Shown here piece after piece: positions 1 through 6,038 of a stretch of 6,357 nt of DNA. The stretch comes from Polaromonas sp. (GTDB lineage: Bacteria; Pseudomonadota; Gammaproteobacteria; Burkholderiales; Burkholderiaceae_C), in assembly GCA_014376885.1 (NCBI GenBank), contig JACMQR010000276.1:1-6357 (forward strand). The letters run 5' to 3'. The notes under the pieces were generated by a model, which was given only the letters and a program-made list of their open reading frames with translations, did no database searches and had not been told where the DNA came from. Numbering within the stretch: the first letter of the stretch is position 1; each line of letters begins with the position of its first letter. The position numbers and the translations under genes are program-made.

Positions 1-1122
1 CAGCATTTCCTGGTAGTCCTCGGCGCTTGCCAGGCGCGGATTCGTGGTGTGGCAATGATCGGCCATCGCGCCCTTGATGATGGCGCTGAACTGCGCGCGT
101 CCGACGCCCATCTCAGCCAAGCCTGAAGCCAGGCCAAGGCGGGCGTTCATTTCCTTGATTGCGCCGGCGATCTCGCTTCCTGACGAAAGGCCCATGGCCC
201 GGGCCATGCGCGCCAGGCGATGCTCCTTTTGCATCGACTCGGCGCCGGAATTGAAGCGCACGACCGCCGGCAGGAACACCGCATTGAGCGAGCCGTGGTG
301 AAGACGCGGATCGACGCCGCCCAGGCTGTGGCTCAGGGAATGCACGCAGCCCAGGCCTTTCTGGAACGCCATGGCGCCCTGCATCGAGGCGCTCATCATG
401 TTGCGCCGCGCGTCCCGGTCGGTGCCATTGCGCGTGGCGCGCTCGATGTTCGCCCAGCCACGTTCCAGGCCATCCAGGGCAATGCCGTCGGCTGGCGGAT
501 TGAAGGCAGCCGACATGAAGGTCTCCATGCAGTGCGCAATCGCGTCCATGCCGGTCGCGGCGGTCAGCCCGGCGGGCAGGCCCAGCGTCAGTTCAGGGTC
601 GCAGATCGCGGTTTTCGGCACCAGATGCCAGGAATGAAAGCCGAGCTTGCGATGGTCGTCGACGATGAGGATGGCACCGCGCGCCACCTCGCTGCCGGTG
701 CCGCTCGTGGTCGGCACGGCGATCAGCGGCGCGGCGCGGTCGGTGATCTTCAGCGAACCGCCTTCGATGGTGGCATAGGTGGTCAGGGGGCCTTCATGGG
801 TTGCGGCAATCGCCACGCCCTTGGCGCAGTCGATGGCCGAGCCGCCGCCCACAGCAACCAGGCCGTCGCAGCCACTGGCCTTGTAGAGTTCTGCGGCAGC
901 GCGCACCGCCGCTTCCGTCGGGTTGGACGGCGTCTGGTCGAACACGGCAACTGGCAGGCCCAGCAGAGCGTCCAATGCCTTTTGCAAAATTCCTGCCGCC
1001 TTGACGCCGGGGTCGGTGACGATCATCGGCCGGCGGATGCCTGTCCGCTCGCATTCCTGCCGGAGCAGGCGGATCGCGCCATATTCAAACTGGACCTGGG
1101 TGATGTAGTAGATGAAAGCCAT
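1..1122 (-). CDS. Iron-containing (type III) alcohol dehydrogenase, 4-hydroxybutyrate dehydrogenase-like, 3' end cut by window edge
   Basis: This gene encodes an NAD(P)-dependent, metal-dependent alcohol dehydrogenase of the Fe-ADH superfamily, acting in the cytoplasm. It is open for 374 codons from ATG at 1122 to the left edge without a stop; family members are usually about 380-390 residues, so only a short C-terminus is missing. Visible motifs are the nucleotide-binding GGGS at residues 92-95 with D98 and K101, the PTTSGTGSE loop at 137-145, and the metal ligands D193, H197 (MDAIAHCMETF), H261 (VHSLSH) and H276 (HHGSLNA). The C-terminal HCHTTNPR stretch is also typical. The start MAFIYYIT, the TTYATIEGG segment and the overall pattern resemble, from memory, the Ralstonia 4-hydroxybutyrate dehydrogenase (Gbd); substrate assignment is inference. 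A weak GAG stands about ten bases before the ATG. The gene is transcribed away from the small gene at 1199. The long open frame on the opposite strand is a shadow. Confidence 0.93.
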   Translation of the reverse strand, partial: MAFIYYITQVQFEYGAIRLLRQECERTGIRRPMIVTDPGVKAAGILQKALDALLGLPVAVFDQTPSNPTEAAVRAAAELYKASGCDGLVAVGGGSAIDCAKGVAIAATHEGPLTTYATIEGGSLKITDRAAPLIAVPTTSGTGSEVARGAILIVDDHRKLGFHSWHLVPKTAICDPELTLGLPAGLTAATGMDAIAHCMETFMSAAFNPPADGIALDGLERGWANIERATRNGTDRDARRNMMSASMQGAMAFQKGLGCVHSLSHSLGGVDPRLHHGSLNAVFLPAVVRFNSGAESMQKEHRLARMARAMGLSSGSEIAGAIKEMNARLGLASGLAEMGVGRAQFSAIIKGAMADHCHTTNPRLASAEDYQEML

Positions 1123-1187
1123 GGCGGATGTCTCGGTTGATGCGTTGTACGATGCAGGATGCGGGGCGCACGCCCTACTTTAATGGC

Positions 1188-1193
1188 AGGAGA
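1188..1193 (+). promoter_or_regulatory. Ribosome binding site of the small gene at 1199
   Basis: AGGAGA lies six bases before the ATG at 1199, counted from the end of GGAG. It is the best Shine-Dalgarno sequence in the left half of the window. It decides the start of the small gene and shows that translation is meant to begin in a frame that soon runs off its apparent continuation. Confidence 0.7.
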
Positions 1194-1198
1194 CGTGA

Positions 1199-1478
1199 AT
1201 GAATTACCAGCAAACCCTGATGCCAGCCGCCTTGCTGTCAGAGCGCTGCACCCGAAGCGCCGGCCTGGCTCGAGCTGTCCGAATGCGACCCGCGGGTGGA
1301 CGAGGGGCTGATGCAGGCCGACAAGCTGCGGGCCTCCAAGGTGCCGGTTGAGCGGGTGATTTACCGTAGCGTAATGCTTGAGTTCATCAAAATGATCCAC
1401 CTCATTTCCGAGGCGTTACTGGCGCACGCCGGTGCAGAGCATGCTCTGCACCAGGCCTTTCATATGCAGCCGCCTTGA
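1199..1478 (+). pseudogene. Small unrecognised gene, apparently frameshifted (about 92 residues if repaired)
   Basis: I do not recognise this protein. From the ATG at 1199, which has a strong ribosome binding site, the frame reads MNYQQTLMPAALLSERCT. It then turns into low-information Arg/Gly/Ala sequence and stops at 1349-1351. Dropping one C from the CCC at 1251-1253 joins it to the frame that continues EAPAWLELSECDPRVDEGL, then a helical, hydrophobic-rich tail including VIYRSVMLEFIKMIHLISEA, and ends QPP at the stop 1476-1478. The repaired product would be 92 residues, probably cytoplasmic, with no clear membrane span or signal peptide. The unrepaired alternative is a 60-residue product from GTG at 1296, which has no ribosome binding site. 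The stop overlaps the TTG start of the thioesterase-GNAT gene, so the two probably form one operon. The shift could be a real mutation, a sequencing error or, less likely, programmed +1 frameshifting at ACC-CGA. Confidence 0.5.
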
Positions 1479-2329
1479 CGCAGCGCTCAGATTTCCGGCT
1501 GGTTCACCGGCTGCGCGTTCGCTGGGCTGAGGTTGACATGCAAAAAATAGTGTTCAACGCGCACTACCTGATGTACTTCGACACGGCCATGGCGGACTAC
1601 TGGCGCACGCTGGCTTTGCCCTACGAAGAAGCCATGCTTGCGCTGGGCGGCGAGTTGTATGTCAAAAAAGCCACCCTGGAATACCACGGCTCGGCGCGCC
1701 TTGACGACCAGCTCGAGGTCGCGCTCAAATGCATCCACATCGGCAATTCATCCATGGTGTTTGCCGGCGTAATTTTTCGGACAGACGCGGTGCTGGTCAC
1801 CTGCGAGCTGGTCTATGTGTTCGCCGACCCGGTGTCGCAGACGTCCCGCCCTGTGCCGCTGGCCCTTCGCAGCCTGGTGGACCGATACGAGGCCGCCCAG
1901 TGCGTCGTCGATGCCCAGGCGGGCAACTGGGCGGCTCTGGGCATGCCGGTCACGCAAATCCGAGCCGCTGTTTTCGCTCAAGAGCCAGGCGTTCTGCCGG
2001 ACGATGAGCATAATGAAACTGACCGCTTGGCGCTGCATGTCGTCGTCTTCAACGGCCTGGGGCAGGGCATTGCTACAGGCCGTCTGCTGATCACTGGGAA
2101 CGGGTCAGGACACATCAGCCTTCTGGGGGTGCATCGCGCAGTGCGCGGCGCCGGCATCGGGCAGGGCGTGCTGGAAAGGCTGATCCAGGAAGCGCGTGAG
2201 CGCGGCTGCTTCCAGGTTGTGCTGCATGCCCCGAGCAGCGCCGTGGATTTTTACCAGCGGCTGGGCTTTGCAGCCTGTGGTGAGTCGTTCATGGTCGCAG
2301 GCATTCGGTTCATCATCAAGACTTTTTAA
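1475..2329 (+). CDS. Fusion of a YbgC/FadM-type acyl-CoA thioesterase and a GNAT acetyltransferase
   Basis: This 284-residue protein has two domains. Residues about 8-140 form a 4HBT hot-dog domain expected to hydrolyse acyl-CoA thioesters. It has the RVRWAEVD start, the likely catalytic D21 and the following NAHYLMYFD pattern, matching the D-x(n)-NxxYxxYFE signature of the YbgC/FadM group. After a linker, residues about 160-284 form a GNAT domain of the ElaA/YjcF kind: ATGRLL at 200-205, the acetyl-CoA pyrophosphate loop RGAGIGQG at 224-231, and FYQRLGF at 259-265 near the C-terminus. Each domain alone would be complete. The start is TTG: the frame is open back to about 1382 but has no ATG or GTG before it, and starting at the ATG inside (1538) would remove the catalytic Asp. 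No ribosome binding site is seen; the start overlaps the upstream stop as TTGA, which suggests translational coupling. Substrates are unknown. Confidence 0.88.
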   Translation: MTQRSDFRLVHRLRVRWAEVDMQKIVFNAHYLMYFDTAMADYWRTLALPYEEAMLALGGELYVKKATLEYHGSARLDDQLEVALKCIHIGNSSMVFAGVIFRTDAVLVTCELVYVFADPVSQTSRPVPLALRSLVDRYEAAQCVVDAQAGNWAALGMPVTQIRAAVFAQEPGVLPDDEHNETDRLALHVVVFNGLGQGIATGRLLITGNGSGHISLLGVHRAVRGAGIGQGVLERLIQEARERGCFQVVLHAPSSAVDFYQRLGFAACGESFMVAGIRFIIKTF

Positions 2330-2362
2330 AACACAGAAAACATGGCCGGGTATGGCAAGTAA

Positions 2363-2383
2363 TGTGTAGATGTAATCTACACA
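2363..2383. repeat. Perfect 9-bp inverted repeat with 3-base spacer in the convergent gap
   Basis: The half-sites TGTGTAGAT (2363-2371) and ATCTACACA (2375-2383) are exact reverse complements separated by GTA. The site lies in the AT-rich gap between the stop of the thioesterase-GNAT gene and the stop of the NRDE gene. Neither strand has a run of T directly after the stem, and the stem is poor in GC, so it is not a standard intrinsic terminator. It could be an operator-like protein-binding site or a weak bidirectional terminator. The rest of 2330-2421 shows no gene. Confidence 0.6.
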
Positions 2384-2421
2384 AAAGTTAATAATTTAAG
2401 CCATGCATTGAAAAGATACAG

Positions 2422-3258
2422 TCAGTTGACTACGTCGCGAAAAGAAAAGGCTAATGAAGTCTTTTCGCAGCTACTGAACCTATGGGTCCGCTCGTGGATT
2501 TCCAACCGATGACCGACCATGCGGGGCGACGCAGGCGGCCTACTGACAAGCAGAACAGTGCTGCTCCGCGTTCCATAGGCATGACCGGGAAAGTCGACAA
2601 AAGCAGTCGCTTTGGCATCTTCCATAGCCTGAAGAAAATTTTTTTGCAAAAAACTTGCTGGCGGCCCTGGCGCTCGACGGGCTAGCGCCAGCCAAAGCAG
2701 CTCCTGCAGATCATCGTTTGTTTTTGCCTGCAAAAGCGCAGCAGACAAGACGCGCTTTAATTCGATAGTTTTGGGCCAGGGCGTGTCGAGCGAGGCATTC
2801 GACAGTCCATAAACACCAGCTGGCAACTGCTGCGCATGCCAGCCCGAGGCTGACGCTGTCGACCGGTTGGTCAGCCATGTCCAGGCGCTACACTGAAAGT
2901 CGCCCAGAATCAGGTTAAAGCCGCTGTAGCCGGCCGCGCTTTTCACCAGCCGCGCGGTGAATTCCTCGGCCGGGCCGCGGCCTTCGAGCCAGTGGGTGAT
3001 GAGTTCCCCGCGGGACGACAAGCCGGGCGCGCGCCCGGGCTCGCGAACATTCGTTAAAAAAGCCACGCGACCTTCTGGCGAGGCGCCCAGCCAGGTTCCT
3101 CCAGCGCGCGCATCGCGCCCGGAAATTATTTCCTGCCCTGAGGTTGTTTGCCATTGGGCAAGGGGCTGTGTGGGCCGGTCATAAAATTCGTCACGATTGG
3201 AGGCAACCACCAGTGGCCAGCGCGCCGAGGCATTGATGGCAAACGCGATCAAGCACAT
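2422..3258 (-). CDS. NRDE/TANGO2-family protein
   Basis: This 278-residue protein belongs to the NRDE (TANGO2, formerly DUF833) family. It starts MCLIAF, with Cys2 directly after the initiator Met as is usual in the family. It has the name-giving NRDE at residues 21-24, GRDARAGGTW at 47-56 with the WLG that follows, TNVREP at 69-74, SRGELI at 82-87, GLSN at 151-154 and YGTRSS at 228-233. There is no signal peptide or membrane segment, so it is probably cytoplasmic. The molecular function in bacteria is unsettled; eukaryotic TANGO2/HRG-9 has been linked to heme trafficking and lipid metabolism. The gene follows ygfZ on the same strand with a 24-base gap, so the two are probably co-transcribed; no clear ribosome binding site is seen. 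The stretch around 2635-2655 and the 3' end are richer in A/T than the rest. The last 17 or so residues look family-variable. Confidence 0.9.
   Translation of the reverse strand: MCLIAFAINASARWPLVVASNRDEFYDRPTQPLAQWQTTSGQEIISGRDARAGGTWLGASPEGRVAFLTNVREPGRAPGLSSRGELITHWLEGRGPAEEFTARLVKSAAGYSGFNLILGDFQCSAWTWLTNRSTASASGWHAQQLPAGVYGLSNASLDTPWPKTIELKRVLSAALLQAKTNDDLQELLWLALARRAPGPPASFLQKNFLQAMEDAKATAFVDFPGHAYGTRSSTVLLVSRPPASPRMVGHRLEIHERTHRFSSCEKTSLAFSFRDVVN
2437..2468 (-). repeat. Inverted repeat over the last codons of the NRDE gene
   Basis: On the plus strand GCGAAAAG (2437-2444) and CTTTTCGC (2461-2468) are exact reverse complements with a 16-base spacer. The repeat falls inside the final codons of the NRDE gene, just before its stop at 2422-2424. 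It might contribute to mRNA 3' end structure, but the loop is long and no T run follows, so it may be chance. Confidence 0.3.
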
Positions 3259-3282
3259 GACGGAACGGCGAACACGACCAGC

Positions 3283-4242
3283 CTAGATGTCTTCGCGAAG
3301 CAGGTAGGGAAGCGGTAGCAGCGCCAGTGTCGGACCGTGCACATGGCCGGCCATCAGCCGGGCGGCGCCCGGGTGCGCCAGCGCATCGGCCGCCGCTGCG
3401 GTTTGAAGCGAAACGATCGCGTCAAAGCCGCCCGCCGGATTCGCTGCTGACGCGGCAACCATCCCGCAGGGCTGGTCAGCTTCCTGAGCATGAAATACCG
3501 CTTGGCCGACGCCCAGTCCCGCATTGCTACCGCTGTGCACCAGGTAGGCGCGCCGCTTGAGGGTTCCGCGAAACTGACTGCGCGCCACAATTTCCTGACC
3601 GGGATAGCAGCCCTTCTTGAAGTTCACGCCATCGACGGATTCATAGTTGAGCATTTGCGGCACAAAGGCCTCGAAGATTGGCTGGGTGACCAGTGCCACG
3701 CCCGACTGCACTTCGAGCCAGTTCCAGGTTTCCAGTTCAAGCGCTGGGCCCCCGGGCGCTGCCGACCCGGCCGGTGCGCACCAGAGGGCCCGCTGCCGAC
3801 CCGCGCCTGGGTAAAGAAAAACAAGCGCGGCACCCGTCAAATCCACCTTCGTCCATGGCGCGCCTGAACAACCCGCCAGGGATTGCACCGCACTGCCCGC
3901 CGCACCGTAGAGCACAAACTCATCAGAGGCGTCCAGCAGTGTGACCTTGGCGCGCATGACAAACATCGACAGGCGCTTGACAGTTGCTGCAATCAGGTCA
4001 CGGCTGCAAATAAGCAAGAGGTCATCGGCGCTGGACCTGAACACCACAAAGCTGGCCTGCATCCGGCCCTTGGCATTGCAAAAGGCGGCCAGACTCGCCT
4101 GGGCCGAATCCAGCCTTGTCACGTCCTGGGTCAGTTGGCCCTGCAAAAACTGGTCTGCGTCTGCGCCGGTGGCGCGAATGACTCCATGGTTTTTTAGCTG
4201 GACAGTGCCTGAGATTTCGGCGGCTTGGAGGGAAAAGTTCAT
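3283..4242 (-). CDS. ygfZ: Folate-binding Fe-S cluster maintenance protein YgfZ
   Basis: YgfZ is a tetrahydrofolate-dependent protein related to the glycine cleavage T-protein; it supports assembly or repair of Fe-S enzymes such as MiaB in the cytoplasm. The protein is 319 residues, close to the 326 of E. coli. The signature KGCYPGQE lies at residues 210-217, with the conserved Cys at 212, preceded by the typical PQMLNYESVDGVNF at about 195-208. The N-terminal part shows the folate-binding T-protein fold pattern, for example GADADQFLQGQLTQDV at 26-41 and FCNAKGRMQAS at 54-64. The ATG at 4242 has a weak GGAT about five bases upstream. The gene is divergent from mltG with an 84-base shared gap and leads into the NRDE gene 24 bases downstream. 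Nothing suggests a defect. Confidence 0.96.
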   Translation of the reverse strand: MNFSLQAAEISGTVQLKNHGVIRATGADADQFLQGQLTQDVTRLDSAQASLAAFCNAKGRMQASFVVFRSSADDLLLICSRDLIAATVKRLSMFVMRAKVTLLDASDEFVLYGAAGSAVQSLAGCSGAPWTKVDLTGAALVFLYPGAGRQRALWCAPAGSAAPGGPALELETWNWLEVQSGVALVTQPIFEAFVPQMLNYESVDGVNFKKGCYPGQEIVARSQFRGTLKRRAYLVHSGSNAGLGVGQAVFHAQEADQPCGMVAASAANPAGGFDAIVSLQTAAAADALAHPGAARLMAGHVHGPTLALLPLPYLLREDI

Positions 4243-4275
4243 AAATCATCCGCGGTGTGGTGAAGCTGGCCTGGA

Positions 4276-4305
4276 TTATCATAAGCGCTGCTGATCGGGT
4301 AATGT
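4276..4305 (+). promoter_or_regulatory. Candidate weak promoter of the mltG-tmk-holB operon
   Basis: TTATCA (4276-4281) and TAATGT (4300-4305) are 18 bases apart and 21 bases before the GTG start of mltG. Matches to the sigma-70 consensus are four and three of six. It overlaps the candidate -10 of ygfZ on the other strand, so the two divergent promoters would compete if both are real. The call rests mainly on position. Confidence 0.22.
4278..4283 (-). promoter_or_regulatory. Candidate -10 box of ygfZ
   Basis: Read on the minus strand this is TATGAT, five of six matches to TATAAT, 35 bases upstream of the ygfZ ATG in the divergent gap. No convincing -35 hexamer stands at the right distance, so this is a suggestion only. 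Confidence 0.35.
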
Positions 4306-4326
4306 TTTTGCGAAAGTGACTGGCTT

Positions 4327-5334
4327 GTGCGCCGAGTTTTCATATCTCTGTTGATCCTGCTTTTCACAGCAGCATTGCTGCTTTTTGGCAGTGCCTTGTG
4401 GTGGCTGCAACAACCCATCACGCTGCGCTTGCAGCCCGGAAACCCGGTGGTGGACCTTGAGATCGAGCCGGGCTCACCTGCCAACGCCGTGGCGCAAACC
4501 ATCGTCGCCAGTGGGGCCGATGTGCCGGTGCTTGTGCTGCAAGCCTGGTTTCGTTTTTCGGGACAAGCCCGGCTGATCAAGGCGGGCAGCTATGAACTGG
4601 TTCCGGGTACCTCGCCGCGCACGCTGCTGAGCATGCTGGTGCGCGGCGAAGAAACGCTTAAAAACGTCACCCTGGTCGAGGGCTGGACTTTCACCCAGGT
4701 TCGCATTGCGCTACAAAAAGCAGAGCAGCTAGAACATGACACGCTTGCACAAACACCAGAAATCATCATGGAAAAGGTCGGAAAACCTGGTGTGCATCCG
4801 GAAGGCCGGTTCTTTCCCGACACCTACACCTATGCCAAAGGCTCCAGCGATCTGGCCATCCTCAAGCGTGCCGCGCGTGCCATGGACAAACGGCTTGATG
4901 CTGCCTGGAGCCTCAGAAGCCTTGACACGCCCCTCACATCGCCCGACCAAGCGCTTATATTGGCCAGCATTGTTGAAAAGGAAACCGGCAAACCCGTTGA
5001 CCGCGGGCAGATTGGCGGGGTTTTCAGCAACCGGCTGCGCCTTGGCATGCTGCTGCAAACCGATCCCACCGTGATCTATGGGCTTGGCGACCGGTTCGAT
5101 GGCAACTTGCGAAAACGCGACCTGCTGCTCGACACACCCTACAACACCTACCTGCGCGCCGGCTTGCCGCCAACGCCGATTGCCATGCCCGGAAAAGCCG
5201 CCTTGCTGGCGGCCGTGCGCCCCGCCCCGACAAAAGCGCTTTACTTTGTGTCACGCGGTGACGGCACCAGCGAATTCAGCGACAACCTGGAGGGCCACAA
5301 CCGTGCGGTCAACAAATACATTCGAGGCCGATGA
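4327..5334 (+). CDS. mltG: Endolytic murein transglycosylase MltG (YceG family)
   Basis: MltG is an inner-membrane lytic transglycosylase that cuts nascent glycan strands and so sets their length. The protein is 335 residues, near the 340 of E. coli. Residues about 4-25 are a single hydrophobic anchor after MRR, placing the rest in the periplasm. A LysM-like part follows ([14 protein letters not shown] at 47-60; [11 protein letters not shown] at 86-96). The catalytic YceG domain has [11 protein letters not shown] at 157-167, ASIVEKET at 213-220 with the catalytic Glu at 217 by alignment to E. coli E218, [10 protein letters not shown] at 243-252, and [14 protein letters not shown] at 272-285. 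The start is GTG: an in-frame stop lies at 4300-4302 and no ATG is available, so initiation without a strong ribosome binding site is implied. The stop overlaps the tmk start by ATGA. An A-rich stretch at 4710-4732 differs in texture from the rest. Confidence 0.96.
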   Translation: MRRVFISLLILLFTAALLLFGSALWWLQQPITLRLQPGNPVVDLEIEPGSPANAVAQTIVASGADVPVLVLQAWFRFSGQARLIKAGSYELVPGTSPRTLLSMLVRGEETLKNVTLVEGWTFTQVRIALQKAEQLEHDTLAQTPEIIMEKVGKPGVHPEGRFFPDTYTYAKGSSDLAILKRAARAMDKRLDAAWSLRSLDTPLTSPDQALILASIVEKETGKPVDRGQIGGVFSNRLRLGMLLQTDPTVIYGLGDRFDGNLRKRDLLLDTPYNTYLRAGLPPTPIAMPGKAALLAAVRPAPTKALYFVSRGDGTSEFSDNLEGHNRAVNKYIRGR

Positions 5335-6038
5335 GCTGCATGAACAACACTGGTCTTTTTATCAGCTTTGAGGGCATTGACGGCGCGGGAAAATCAACCC
5401 ACATCAGCCGTCTGGCCGATGCGTTTCAAGCCGGGGGCAGGGCAGTGACGGTCACCCGGGAGCCGGGCGGCACTGAACTGGCTGAAAAGCTTCGTTGCCT
5501 GGTGCTCGACGATGCCATGGATCCGCTGACCGAATCGCTGCTGATCTTTGCGGCCCGGCGTGACCACCTTTTGCGGGTGATTGCGCCGGCCCTGCTGCGC
5601 GGTGATGTGGTGCTTTGCGACCGCTTCACCGATGCAACCTTTGCCTACCAGGGAGCGGGGCGGGGGTTTGACCTGCAGGTGCTGGCCACGCTGGAGCGCT
5701 GGGTGCAGTCTGGCGAAGGCCTGCTGGGCGACCCCACCGGCAACCAGCCGATGCGCCCGGGAATTGAAACCGTCATCGAGCCGCACCTGACAGTCTGGTT
5801 CGACCTGCCGCCGGAAGAAGCTGCCAGGCGCCTGGCCGCCTCGCGCCTACCCGACCGCTTTGAGTCACAGCCTTTGGCGTTTTTTCAGCGGGTGACTCAA
5901 GGGTACGCTGAACGCCAGCGCAGCCATGCTGAGCGCTTTGTTCGAATCAATGCCGCGCAGTCCCGCGAGGCCGTCTGGCGCGATGCCCTGTGGGTGTTTG
6001 TCGAAAAAGGATGGCTCCCCGCAGCCGCCTTGGCGTGA
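5331..6038 (+). CDS. tmk: Thymidylate kinase
   Basis: Thymidylate kinase phosphorylates dTMP to dTDP with ATP in the cytoplasm, an essential step to dTTP. Motifs are the P-loop GIDGAGKST at residues 15-23, TREPGGT at 42-48, FAARRDHL at 73-80, the DRF motif at 97-99 followed by [12 protein letters not shown], and a LID segment RLPDRFE at 172-178. The protein is 235 residues, longer than the 213 of E. coli. The excess is mostly an insertion at about 127-148 (from SGEGLLGDP to GIETVI), before the strand [10 protein letters not shown], plus a few residues at the C-terminus. The start at 5331 overlaps the mltG stop as ATGA, the usual sign of coupling; ATG at 5340 is an alternative, three residues shorter. 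The 3' end overlaps the start of holB. A normal, functional enzyme is expected. Confidence 0.97.
   Translation: MSCMNNTGLFISFEGIDGAGKSTHISRLADAFQAGGRAVTVTREPGGTELAEKLRCLVLDDAMDPLTESLLIFAARRDHLLRVIAPALLRGDVVLCDRFTDATFAYQGAGRGFDLQVLATLERWVQSGEGLLGDPTGNQPMRPGIETVIEPHLTVWFDLPPEEAARRLAASRLPDRFESQPLAFFQRVTQGYAERQRSHAERFVRINAAQSREAVWRDALWVFVEKGWLPAAALA

Noticed and set aside
220..1140. A 306-residue open frame on the plus strand
   Set aside because: It lies wholly opposite the conserved iron-containing alcohol dehydrogenase and is rich in Arg, Gly, Ala and His, as expected of an antisense shadow in GC-rich DNA. No domain pattern is seen.
1164..1175. Small GC-rich dyad GGGCG-CA-CGCCC upstream of the small gene
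   Set aside because: A five-base stem with a two-base loop is expected by chance in GC-rich DNA; there is no matching promoter element beside it.
1136..1184. Promoter hexamers in the gap before the small gene (TTGATG, TTTAAT)
   Set aside because: No pair has both acceptable matches and a 16-18 base spacing, so no promoter is called even though one is expected there.
1023..1400. A 125-residue open frame on the minus strand across the divergent gap
   Set aside because: It overlaps the dehydrogenase start in another frame and the small plus-strand gene, has no ribosome binding site, and shows no recognisable motif.
5394..5786. A 130-residue open frame on the minus strand within tmk
   Set aside because: It is antisense to the well-supported thymidylate kinase with no family motif or start signal.
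6011..6034. Upstream ATG start for holB
   Set aside because: It is possible, but it gives a 28-base overlap with tmk and has its purine run too close to the ATG; the GTGA overlap at 6035 is the more usual arrangement. It is kept as an alternative in the holB entry.
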